Origin: DATAES01 sp963721305 | Lineage (GTDB): Bacteria; Actinomycetota; Acidimicrobiia; Acidimicrobiales; JACDCH01 | Direction: 5' to 3' | Length of the DNA: 64,000 nt | Assembly (NCBI GenBank): GCA_963721305.1 | Contig: CAVRIR010000006.1 | Coordinates: 248,001-312,000, forward strand | In this document: positions 19,902-28,838 of the stretch, in pieces | Layout of the letters: each line of letters begins with the position of its first letter | Numbering within the stretch: the stretch's first letter is position 1 | The notes under the pieces: model-generated | The model's database searches: none | What the model was told of the DNA's origin: nothing | The model's input: the letters and a program-made list of their open reading frames with translations, nothing else | Made by a program: the position numbers and the translations under genes

Positions 19902-20815
19902 ATGTCCGATTACCAGTTCGTGTCGTACGAGACGGTCGACGACGGGCAGATCGCCCGCGTCATGCTGAACCGCCCCGAGGCGCGCAACGCGCAGAACCGG
20001 GGGCTGCTCGTCGAGCTCGAACGACGCGATGCTGCGAGCCGAGGCCGACGACCAGGTGCGGGTCGTGATCCTGGGCGGCATCGGGTCCCGATGTTCTCGG
20101 CCGGACACGACATGGGGTCGAAGGTCTCGCTCGAGGAGGATGCCGGGGCCGAACGCAGCACCCGACCCGCACGATCAACGGCGGCACCCGGCAGGGAGCC
20201 GAGTCGCTGATGCTGCAGGAGTGGCACTACTTCTTCGAGAACACGCGTCGCTGGCGCAACCTCCGCAAGATCACGATCGGTCAGGCACACGGCGACGTCT
20301 ACGCCGCCGGGCTCATGCTGCTGTGGTCGTGCGACCTCATCGTGTGCGACGAGACCACCCGCTTCGCGGACGTCGTCGGCACCCGGCTCGGCATGTGCGG
20401 TGTCGAGTACTTCGGGCATCCCTGGGAGTTCGGTCCCCGCAAGGCGAAGGAGCTGCTGCTGACCGGTGACGCGCTCGACGCCGAAGAGGCCCATCGGCTC
20501 GGCATGATCAGCAAGATCTTCCCGCCGGACGAGCTCGCCGACCGCACACTCGAGTTCGCCCGTCGCATCGCGCAGCTGCCGACGATGTCCGCGCTGCTGA
20601 TCAAGGAATCGGTCAACCAGAGCCGTCGACAACATGGGCTTCTACAACGCGCTCAACGCCTGCTTCACGCTGCACGAGCTGAACCACTCGCACTGGGCGC
20701 AGATCCACGAGAGCAAGTACCCGGTCGCACTCGAGGAAGACGGGCATCCCGAACTGGAAGACCGCGCCGCCGATCGTCAACTCGGTGAAGGACAAGGTCC
20801 GCGCCGACGCAGTAG
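19902..20815 (+). pseudogene. Enoyl-CoA hydratase-like gene with about six frameshifts
   Basis: The joined product is about 301 residues and starts MSDYQFVSYETVDDG, with GAGGAG 5 bases before the ATG. Crotonase features survive: LNRPEARNAQN, MFSAGHDMGSK, and VYAAGLMLLWSCDLIVCDE. The frame changes near 20,012, 20,094, 20,155, 20,625, 20,755 and 20,810; four shifts are +1 and two are +2 or -1. Correcting the last one gives a TAG stop at 20813-20815, just before the regulator gene. The C-terminal HWAQIHESKYP region is intact. If the shifts are errors, this is an ordinary hydratase. Confidence 0.75.
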
Positions 20816-20827
20816 AGGCGCACACCC

Positions 20828-22138
20828 GTGGAACGGCCGACCGAGGTGGAGACCGACGCGGTCCTTCGCCGCGCGCCGTTCTCCGACAACCCAATGGTCG
20901 GCGCGCGCGGGCAACGCACGCAGCAACGCATCCTCGACGCCGCGCTGACGGGTGTTCGGCGAGCGCGGCTACCACCAGTGCAGCATCGACAACATCACCA
21001 AGTTCGCGGGCTGCTCGCGAGTTTCCTTCTACCAGTACTTCTCGAGCAAGGAAGACGTCTTCCGCCATCTCGGCGCGCAGGTCGCACGCCAGCTGAACGC
21101 GTCGACCGACCGGCTCGAACCGGTGACAGCCGACGCGCACGGATGGCGGGCGGTGCGTTCGTGGGTGGGGCGCTACTCCGAGATCTACGAGCACTACCAG
21201 CCGATCTTCCACGCGTTCCCTGCGGCAGCCGAGAGCGACGCGTCGCTCGCCGGCGACTCGGTTCGCACCGCGCGATCGCTACCTCGCCGGTATCCAGTCC
21301 CGCATCGTGCGGGCGCCGTTGCCGGCCCGTGAGCTCGACGCGGTGATCGAGTTGCTGCGCGAGGCGCTCGGCAGAACACTCGACGACGTCTCGACGCTCC
21401 ATGCGGTCGCGCCGAACGCGTTTCCGCAGGATGCGATCCTCGACTCGTACACCGACGTCTTCCACCGATCCCTGTTCGGGCTTCGCCCCGACGTCAACGT
21501 GCACGAGCGCCGCCTTCGCCGCCCACGCCTTGCGCTCGGACCGATCATGCAGTCCGCGCTCGACCTCGACACGGCCGATGACGGTGACCGCGTGCAACAA
21601 CCAGCTGCGCTCGCAGCGTTGCTCGAGGCAGCACACATGGTGTTCCTGACCCGCGGGTACCACGGCACGCGCGTCGACGACATCGTCGAAGCTGCAGGCG
21701 TGTCGCACGGCGCGTTCTACCGGTACTTCAAGAACAAGGACGAGCTCGCGCACCTGCTCGCGGCACAGGCCATGCGAACGGTGTCGTCCGACGCTCGTGG
21801 AGATACCGGATGTGGCGGTGGACGGCACGCGCGGCCGCGCCGCGCTGCGCCGCTGGCTGCGCGCCTACAACCGGGCGCAGACGAGTGAGAACGCGATGAT
21901 CCGCGTCTGGATCGACGCGGCGCTCCAGGACGACAGCCTGACCGAGGACTCTGCCGGGGTGCTCGATTGGGGCCGGCGGCGGATGGTGCGGTTCCTGGAG
22001 CCACGTGGGTTCGGCGACGTCGAGACCGACGCCGTCGTGCTGGTCGCGCTGATGGACGCGTTCGGCGTGCAGGAGCGGCCGGCGCGCACCGTCGACGCCG
22101 CGGTGCACATCATCGAGCGTGGCTTCCTCGGACGGTGA
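20828..22138 (+). pseudogene. TetR-family regulator with two tandem DNA-binding domains, three +1 frameshifts
   Basis: Joined, this is about 435 residues, twice the normal TetR length. Two complete TetR N-terminal domains can be read. The first has QRILDAAL, then FGERGYHQCSIDNITK and VSFYQYFSSKEDVF; the second has ALLEAAHMVFLTRGYHG, then VDDIVEAAGVSHGAFYRYFKNKDEL. Each is followed by a ligand-domain-like helical segment. Frame changes lie near 20,950, 21,270 and 21,792, each repaired by removing one base; the stretch at 21,505-21,545 is also poorly conserved. The start is GTG. It lies inside the set of genes whose promoters share the TAACA-N4-TGTCA palindrome and is the natural candidate to bind it. 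Confidence 0.78.
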
Positions 22139-22154
22139 CCGGTGCCGAGCGATC

Positions 22155-22168
22155 TAACATCGGTGTCA
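22155..22168. promoter_or_regulatory. Operator copy B: TAACA-N4-TGTCA
   Basis: TAACATCGGTGTCA lies between the double TetR gene (end 22138) and the SDR gene (start 22191). It differs from copy A only in the N4 spacer. Its position 23 bases before the start codon suits repression of the SDR gene. Confidence 0.65.
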
Positions 22169-22190
22169 GCATGAACATCGAGGAGCACCG

Positions 22191-22940
22191 TTGCGAGCAG
22201 TAGTGGTCGGCGCATCGAGCGGGCTCGGCCGGTGCATCGGCGTCGGGCTGGCACAACGCGGAGAGCACGTCGCGCTGCTGGCCCGCCGGCGCGAGCGCCT
22301 CGATGCGGCCGCCGTCGAAGCCGGTGGAGGCGCGATCGCCATCGAATGTGACGTCACCGATCCGAGCTCGTGCGGCGCGGCGCTCGAGAAGGCCGCCGCA
22401 GACCTGGGCGGCATCGACGCGCTGGTCTACACACCTGCGATCGGACCGTTGGCTCGACTCGTGGACACCGACGTCGACACGTGGCGGCGCGTGTTCGACA
22501 CCAACGTCACCGGTGCGGCGCTCGTGACCACGGCGGCACTCCCCCACCTCACCGAGTCCGGTGGCATCGCCGTGTACCTGTCATCGGTGAGCGCATCGCA
22601 GACACCGCCATGGCCCGGACTCGGCGCGTACGCCGTGAGCAAAGCGGCCCTCGACAAGCTCGTCGAGGCGTGGCGGGTCGAGCATCCGTCCGTCGGCTTC
22701 ACCCGTTGCGTCGTCGGAGACTGCGCCGGCGGCGAGGGTGACTCGTTGACAGGATTCGCCAACGAGTGGGAGGTCGAGCTCTTCTCCGAGATGCACGCGA
22801 TATGGGTCGAGCGCGGGCTCGTCGCCGGCACGCTGATCGATGCCGACCATCTGGTGTCGGCGGTGCACTCGGTGCTGCTGACCGGGGCGTCGCTCTCAAC
22901 GCCTTCGGTCACACTCGCACCGCGCCGTACCGCCGGCTAG
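22191..22940 (+). CDS. Short-chain dehydrogenase/reductase
   Basis: The 249-residue product begins MRAVVVGASSGLGRCIGVG, a TGxxxGxG-type cofactor loop. The catalytic set is Ser in LSSVSAS and Tyr/Lys in YAVSKAALD. It oxidises or reduces a hydroxyl or keto group with NAD(P). The start is an unusual TTG, chosen because AGGAG lies 5 bases upstream and the family begins exactly there. A nearer-looking ATG at 22171 opens a different frame that ends after ten codons. The operator at 22155 suggests control with the rest of the island. Confidence 0.88.
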   Translation: MRAVVVGASSGLGRCIGVGLAQRGEHVALLARRRERLDAAAVEAGGGAIAIECDVTDPSSCGAALEKAAADLGGIDALVYTPAIGPLARLVDTDVDTWRRVFDTNVTGAALVTTAALPHLTESGGIAVYLSSVSASQTPPWPGLGAYAVSKAALDKLVEAWRVEHPSVGFTRCVVGDCAGGEGDSLTGFANEWEVELFSEMHAIWVERGLVAGTLIDADHLVSAVHSVLLTGASLSTPSVTLAPRRTAG

Positions 22941-22967
22941 CGCGGCTCGCGACGTCAGATCGCTCCG

Positions 22968-23801
22968 TCAGAGCGGTCCGCCGGACTCCTCCATCGGCCG
23001 GATCATCGCGTCCTGCACGAACGACGCCACCAGCGCGCCGTCGGTGCGGAAGACGTTCGCGCTTCCATAGCTGCGTCCGTGGCCGGCATACGTGCTGCGG
23101 TGCGCGAGAAGGAGCCACTGCGACGCGGCGAACGGCTCGTGGAACGTCAACGTGTGACTCAACACGCCGGTCGAGATCGTTCGATGGGCCAGCGACTGGC
23201 CGACACCTTCGTGCGGGCGCATCGCCGTACCGATGAGGAAGCCGTCGGTGGCGAACGCGAGCAACGCCTGGTCGACCCGCGGTTCGTCGGGCGCACCGAC
23301 GAACCGAGTCCAGACATCGAGCTCGGGCGGGCCGATCTTCGCCGGATCGGAGATGTCCGCGTCGCCCGCGATCCGAACTTCCCACGCGCCACCGTTGTCG
23401 TTTCCGGGATGGCTCTCGTCGGGGCCGGGCGTGCGCGGCGCCGCCTCCGCGTGACGGATGAAGTCGGGTTCGTCGACGCTCAGCAGCACGAGCGAGCGAG
23501 CGCAGAGCCGGTCACCCTGGCTGATCGTGACGGTGGTGCTCGCCATGGCGCGGCCATCGTGCATCGGGTCGATGAAGATGTCGACGGGGGTGTCGGGCTT
23601 GCCGCTGCGGGCGAAGATCGTGTGAACCGTCTTGACTCGCTTGTCCGGCGCGATCGACAGGCCGGCGACGACCGACTGCGCCAGGAGCTGGCCGCCGAAG
23701 ATGACACCGTGGCCGGCGTCGGCGTTCTCGGCGCGGTAGTGGCCTTCGGCCACCGGCTCGAGCTCCAACGTCTGCAACAGGCTCTCCATCGTGAACGGCA
23801 C
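22968..23801 (-). CDS. Acyl-CoA thioesterase II (TesB-like double hotdog)
   Basis: The 277-residue protein has two hotdog halves. The first carries GGQLLAQSVVAG and the second carries SHTLTFHEPF followed by WLLLAHRSTYAGHGRS. It hydrolyses acyl-CoA to free acid and CoA in the cytoplasm and may release stalled CoA esters during degradation. It is divergent from the CoA-transferase gene, with the operator between them. The ATG at 23801 is used; an in-frame ATG four codons later is possible. Confidence 0.92.
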   Translation of the reverse strand: MPFTMESLLQTLELEPVAEGHYRAENADAGHGVIFGGQLLAQSVVAGLSIAPDKRVKTVHTIFARSGKPDTPVDIFIDPMHDGRAMASTTVTISQGDRLCARSLVLLSVDEPDFIRHAEAAPRTPGPDESHPGNDNGGAWEVRIAGDADISDPAKIGPPELDVWTRFVGAPDEPRVDQALLAFATDGFLIGTAMRPHEGVGQSLAHRTISTGVLSHTLTFHEPFAASQWLLLAHRSTYAGHGRSYGSANVFRTDGALVASFVQDAMIRPMEESGGPL

Positions 23802-23811
23802 CGGGTCTTTC

Positions 23812-23825
23812 TAACAGATGTGTCA
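23812..23825. promoter_or_regulatory. Operator copy C: TAACA-N4-TGTCA
   Basis: TAACAGATGTGTCA sits in the 49-base gap between the divergent thioesterase (start 23801) and CoA-transferase (start 23851) genes, so one bound site could repress both. The GTTTC that precedes TAACA here is also found in copy D. Confidence 0.65.
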
Positions 23826-23850
23826 TACTCGCCCGGACTGAGGGGGATCC

Positions 23851-25062
23851 ATGAGTGAAGTCATGCAAGGTGTTCGCATCCTCGAAGTCGCCGAGCACAC
23901 CTTCGTGCCCGCGGCTTCGGCTCTTCTCGCCGACTGGGGCGCAGAAGTCGTCAAGATCGAGCACGTCGATCGCGGTGACGCGATGCGCGGACTGGCCTCG
24001 AGCGGCACGGTCTCGTTCGGTGGCGCTGTCCATGTGCTGCTCGAGCATTCCAACCGCGGCAAGCAGAGCCTGGGCCTCGACCTGACGTCCGAAGACGGGC
24101 TCGACGTCCTCTACAAGCTGGCCGCGACGTGCGACGTGTTCCTCACGAACAAGCTCGCATCCGTTCGCAAGAAGTTGAAGATCGACGTCGAGGACATCAA
24201 GGCGCACAACCCGAACATCATCTACGTGCGCGGCTCCGGTCAGGGTGAGCGCGGGCCTGAGGCCGATCGTGGTTCGTACGACCAGTTGTCGTACTGGTGC
24301 CGGTCAGGCATTGCGATGGGCGTGAAGCAGCACGAGAACGTCCCCCCGCCCCCGGCGCCGGCGTTCGGTGACTCGATCGGTGCCATGACGATCGCCGGCG
24401 GCATCATGGGCGCGCTGTTCCACCGCGAGCGCACGGGAGAAGCGACGACCGTCGACGTGTCGCTGCTCGGTACAGGACTCTGGTCGGTCGGCGCCGCCGT
24501 CGCACTGTCGTTGCAGTTCGACCGCGGGTGGACGCCCCCACCCGTGGGCAACCCCACCGGCAACCCGTTGGTGTCGACCTACAAGACGAAGGACGAGCGG
24601 CACGTGGCCTTGTGCTGCCTGCAGGCGGCGAAGTACTGGCCCGAAGCCTGCCGTGTGTTGGGACGCCCGGACCTTTCGGACGACGAGCGCTTCGCCGACA
24701 CCGCGTCGATCAGCGCGAACGCCGCGGTCGCGGCGCAGATCGTTGCCGAACGGTTTGCCGAGCACACGCTCGCGGAGTGGCGCGAGCGTTTGGCCGACTT
24801 CACCGGGCAATGGGCCGTCGTGCAGGACACCCTCGAGGCGTCGGTGGATCCGCAGACGGTGGCGAACGGCTACATCGTCGAGTGCGAGACGTCCGACGGG
24901 ACGCCCTTCAAGCTCGCCGCCGCGCCGATCCAGTTCGGCGAGGAGCCGCCCCAGGCGAAGCGCGCGCCCGAGTTCAACGAGCACGGCGACGCGATCCTCG
25001 AAGGCCTCGGCCTCGACTGGGACACGATCACCGACCTCAAGGTCCGCGGCGTCGTCGCCTGA
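23851..25062 (+). CDS. CoA-transferase family III (CaiB/BaiF type)
   Basis: The 403-residue protein starts MSEVMQGVRILEVAEHTF with a strong GAGGGGGA ribosome site. It has the class III fold features VPAASALLADWGAEVVKIE and a candidate catalytic Asp in AFGDSIGAM. It moves CoA between carboxylic acids, or acts as a racemase of 2-methylacyl-CoA. With the ligase and thioesterase it could tune CoA loading of the pathway substrate. It is intact although its neighbours carry frameshifts. A 113-bp repeat follows the stop. Confidence 0.93.
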   Translation: MSEVMQGVRILEVAEHTFVPAASALLADWGAEVVKIEHVDRGDAMRGLASSGTVSFGGAVHVLLEHSNRGKQSLGLDLTSEDGLDVLYKLAATCDVFLTNKLASVRKKLKIDVEDIKAHNPNIIYVRGSGQGERGPEADRGSYDQLSYWCRSGIAMGVKQHENVPPPPAPAFGDSIGAMTIAGGIMGALFHRERTGEATTVDVSLLGTGLWSVGAAVALSLQFDRGWTPPPVGNPTGNPLVSTYKTKDERHVALCCLQAAKYWPEACRVLGRPDLSDDERFADTASISANAAVAAQIVAERFAEHTLAEWRERLADFTGQWAVVQDTLEASVDPQTVANGYIVECETSDGTPFKLAAAPIQFGEEPPQAKRAPEFNEHGDAILEGLGLDWDTITDLKVRGVVA

Positions 25063-25073
25063 CCACCCTTTCC

Positions 25074-25186
25074 CTCACATTGATGGCTGACCGCCCGAAT
25101 CCGGTGGGTCAGCCATCACAGAATGGGCGGCGTCGGATTCTGTGACGTTTGAACCACCAGATCGGTGGCTCAGCCATCACAGAAGG
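25074..25186. repeat. 113-bp interspersed intergenic repeat, copy 1
   Basis: This copy lies between convergent genes. It aligns without gaps to the reverse complement of 39510-39622, with 89 of 113 matches counted by hand. It has two hairpins: TGATGGCTGACC (25081-25092) pairs with 25107-25118, and TTCTGTGA (25138-25145) pairs with 25177-25184, enclosing a CCACC/GGTGG stem. It could act as a bidirectional terminator and resembles REP or MITE-like elements; no transposase gene is nearby. Confidence 0.8.
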
Positions 25187-25232
25187 AACGGCGTTGAACG
25201 AACGACGCTGAACGAACAGCGCCGTCACGGCG

Positions 25233-26429
25233 TCAGCCGACGGGTGCCTCGACCCCCATGAGCGCACCGAGGTTGCCGCCCATGATCTTGGCGATGTCGG
25301 CGTCCGCCATGCCGGCCGGCAGGTGCTCGAGGTAGCTGCACGGCTCGGCCAGGCCCTCGGGGTGCGGGTAGTCCGAACCGAACAGGATGTGGTCGACGCC
25401 CATGATGTCGATCAACCGCGACGATGTCGTCCTCGTGGAACGGGCTCACGTAGACGTTGCGCTTGAACGCCTCGATCGGGTCTCTCCTCGAACGTCGTGC
25501 GGCATCTTCCGGTACACGTCCGAGAGGTGATCGATGAAGCCCGGGATCCAGTCGCCGCCGTTCTCGACAGAGGCCACCCGCAACGAAGGGAACCTGGTGC
25601 AACACGCCGTGGCAGGTGAAGGCCGCCATCGTGTCGAAGATCGGCCGCTCCTTCACGGTGAGCAAGCGGAACGGATCGAGGCGGAACGGCAGCATCTCCT
25701 CCGGACCGGTCCACTCACCCTGGTAGCGTGCGTAGCCACTGTCCGACGCGTGCATCGACACGAGGATCCCGGCGTCGGACACGCGCTGCCAGAACGGATC
25801 GAACTCCTCGAAGCCGAACGACCGCGACCCGCGGTAACCCGGCACCGGCGCAGGGCGGATGAGGATGGTCTTCGCGCCGCGCTCGAGCACCCACTCGAGC
25901 TCTTCGATCGCCTTGTCCACGATCGGCAGCGTGATGATCGGCGTGGTGAAGATGCGGTCCTCGTAGTTGAAGGTCCACTCTTCGTACAGCCATTCGTTGA
26001 GTGCGTGGACGACCGCATGCATCATGTCGAGGTCGTCGCGCATGCGCTCCTCGAGCAGGCTCGCGAGCGTCGGGAACATGAGCGTGCGATCGACGCCCTG
26101 CTCGTCCATCAGCTCGAGCCGCGGCCGCGGTGAACGGAACGCAGGGATGGCTCGCATCGGGTCGCCGACGATCTGACGGTAGCTCTTGCCCTCGGGGTTG
26201 CCGATGCGGAAGTACTCCTCCTGCGCGCCCGGGCGGGCGACGACTTCGAACGTCGGGTTCGGGATGTAGTCGCTGATCGTGCCGCGGACCACGATCTTCG
26301 TGCGTCCGCGCACATCGACGTAGTCGACGCACTCTTGTACCGGCTCGGCAGGTGCCGCGTGAACGCGTCCTGCGTCTCGTACAGGTGGTTGTCGGCGTCG
26401 AAAACGGGATAGTCGAGCGTGCGCGCCAT
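25233..26429 (-). pseudogene. Second amidohydrolase family 2 protein, about four frameshifts
   Basis: The joined product is about 396 residues. It starts MARTLDYPVFDADNHLYE (DxNH-type metal motif), continues with VSMHASDSGYARYQG and SLRVASVENGGDWI, and ends with HILFGSDYPHPEGL and MGVEAPVG. It is a metal-dependent TIM barrel like ACMSD or resorcylate-type decarboxylases. Frame changes lie near 26,335, 25,597, 25,485 and 25,420; two are +1 and two are +2 or -1. It is divergent from the P450 gene, with operator copy D between. It is a paralogue of the gene at 18537 but clearly diverged from it. Confidence 0.8.
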
Positions 26430-26451
26430 GCCCCAGAGGCTACGGCGTTTC

Positions 26452-26465
26452 TAACACTAGCGTCA
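26452..26465. promoter_or_regulatory. Operator copy D: TAACA-N4-CGTCA
   Basis: TAACACTAGCGTCA lies between the divergent second amidohydrolase (start 26429) and P450 (start 26488) genes. It has one mismatch in the right half-site relative to the other three copies. The preceding GTTTC matches copy C. Confidence 0.6.
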
Positions 26466-26487
26466 ACATCCGTAGTACAGTCTCGGC

Positions 26488-27687
26488 GTGGCGCTGACCA
26501 GCGACAGCGACGTCTACTACGACCCGTACGACTTCGAGATCGACGTCGATCCCCATCCCGTGTGGAAGCGGCTGCGGGACGAGGCACCCCTCTACTACAA
26601 CGAGAAGTACGACTTCTTCGCGCTGAGCCGCTTCGACGACGTCGAGCCGGCACTCGTCGACTGGGAGACCTACCGATCCGGCAAGGGATCGATCCTCGAG
26701 CTGATCAAGGCCGACATCGAGATCCCGCCGGGCATCGTGCTGTTCGAGGATCCACCGATCCACGACGTGCACCGAGGCTTGCTGTCGCGGGTCTTCACGC
26801 CCAAGAAGATGAACGCCATCGAACCCAAGGTCCGCGAGTTCTGCGCCGCGATCGCTCGATCCGCTCGTCGACGGCGACGGCTTCGACTTCATCGCCGATC
26901 TCGGCGCGCAGATGCCGATGCGCACCATCGGCTTCCTGCTCGGCATCCCCGAGGAAGACCAGGAGGCGATTCGCGATCAGCTCGACGAAGGGCTCCGGCT
27001 GGACGACGGTGCTCCGCCCGACGCGAGGCGCGCGCAGGGCAGTGGCGACATCTTCGCCGAGTACATCGACTGGCGAGTCGACCATCCGTCCGACGACCTC
27101 ATGACCGAGATGCTGACCCGCGAGTTCGAGGACGAGACGGGCACGACGCCGCCGGCTCACACGCGACGAGATCCTCACCTACGTGAATCTCATCGCCGGT
27201 GCCGGCAACGAGACGACGACCCGCCTGATCGGGTGGACCGGCAAGATCCTCGGCGAGCACCCGGACCAGCGACGCGAGATCGTCGCGGACCGCTCGCTCA
27301 TCACCGAACGCGATCGAAGAGCTGCTTCGCTACGAGGCACCATCGCCGGTGCAGGCCCGTTACGTCGCCCGCGACGTCGAGCACTACGGCCAGACCGTTC
27401 CCGAAGGCAGCGTCATGGTGCTGCTCAACGGCTCGGCCAATCGCGACGATCGCCACTTCCCGGATGGCGACCGCTTCGACATCCACCGCGACATCGGACA
27501 CCACTTCAGCTTCGGCTACGGCCTGCACTTCTGCCTCGGCGCCGCGCTCGCCCGCCTCGAAGGACGCGTCGCGCTCGACGAGGTGCTCCAGCGCTTCCCC
27601 GAGTGGGAGGTCGACTGGGACAACGCCAAGATGGCGCGCACGTCGACGGTACGGGGATGGGAATCCCTGCCGGTACACACGTCTTGA
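26488..27687 (+). pseudogene. Cytochrome P450 with three +1 frameshifts
   Basis: Joined, the product is about 398 residues, normal for a bacterial P450. The I-helix oxygen motif is AGAGNETTTR, the ExxR helix is AIEELLRYEAP, and the haem loop is FSFGYGLHFCLG with the ligand Cys. N-terminal text such as VLFEDPPIHDVHRGLLSRVF is typical of actinobacterial CYPs acting on terpenes, steroids or fatty acids. Frame changes near 26,854, 27,157 and 27,303 are each repaired by removing one G. The start is GTG. Redox partners are not in the window. Confidence 0.85.
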
Positions 27688-27703
27688 TCGGAGTCAGAGG
27701 TCA

Positions 27704-28838
27704 GTGCTGCTCGAGTTGAGTTCGGACCAGGAGTTCTTTCGCGACACGACCGCGAAGTTCCTGTCCGCATACGCGCCCGTCGACGCGCTCCGACGGCTAC
27801 GTGACGACCCAGCCGGCTTCGACCGCGACTACTGGCGCCGCGGCGCGGAGCTCGGATGGACGTCACTGCTCGTCAGCGAGCGCAACGGCGGCGGCAGCGT
27901 CAGCAGCAACGGCATCCTCGATCTCACGCTGATCGCCTACGAGTTCGGACACGCAGCCGCGCCCGGTCCGCTCGTGCCGACCAACATCGTCGCGACCGCA
28001 CTCGACGCCGGCGGCGCGCACCTCGACGTTCTCGCTGATCTGATCGCGGGCACATCGATCGCAACGTGGTGCATCGGCGAGGAGCCGCCCAACGACCACC
28101 TCGGCAACGTGCAGCTCGCTGTCACGCCCGACGGCGACGAAGTCGTGTTGCACGGCGTCAAGCGCCCGGTCGAGTCGGCGAACGAGTCGGACCACCTCTT
28201 GGTGACGGGTCGCACCGGCGACGGGCTGACGCAGGTGCTCGTCCCGGTCGACGCGCCCGGTGTCTCGATCGAGGCGCTGCACACCGTCGATCTGACGCGG
28301 CGGTTCTCGCGTCGTGCGGTTCGACGAGGTTCGCGTTCCTGTGGATGCGGTCGTCGGCGAGCTCGGATCGGCGGCCGAGCAGGTCGAGCGCCAGTTGCAG
28401 CTCGCGCTGGTCATGGTCAACGCCGAATTCGTCGGCGCGATGCAGCGGGCGTTCGACATGACCGTCGAATGGGCCTTCGACCGCTACACGTTCGGACGTC
28501 CGCTGGCGTCGTACCAGGAGCTGAAGCACCGCTTCGCGGACATGAAGACGTGGCTCGAAGCGAGCCATGCCATCAGTGACACCGCGGCGACGGCGGTGCA
28601 GCACGGCGATCCCGACGCAACCGAGCTCGTCAGTGTGGCCAAGGCGTACATCGGCCAGTACGGGGCCGATCTGCTGCAGGACTGCGTGCAGATCCACGGC
28701 GGCATCGGCGTCACGTTCGAGCACGACCTCCATCTGTTCCTTCGCCGCGGCGTCCTCGACCAGGGTCTGTACGGCACGCCCGCCGATCACCGGCAACGGA
28801 TCGCCGACATCATCGAACGGCAGGGGATCTCCGCGTGA
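27704..28838 (+). CDS. Acyl-CoA dehydrogenase, first subunit of a pair (one +1 frameshift)
   Basis: The corrected product is about 377 residues. It starts at GTG (VLLELSSDQEFFRDT), 16 bases after the P450 stop. The C-terminal part has FGRPLASYQ and HGGIGVTFEHDLHLFLRR, where Glu sits at the usual catalytic-base position. The single frame change near 28,308 is repaired by removing one base. The stop overlaps the next dehydrogenase gene (GTGA). Overlapping FadE pairs in actinobacteria form heterotetramers that oxidise steroid side-chain CoA esters (ChsE1-ChsE2), so an obligate complex is likely here. Confidence 0.87.

Noticed and set aside
18537..27687. Programmed frameshifting as the explanation for the disrupted genes
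   Set aside because: The shift sites share no slippery sequence, stop codon or downstream structure that I can see, and there are too many per gene.
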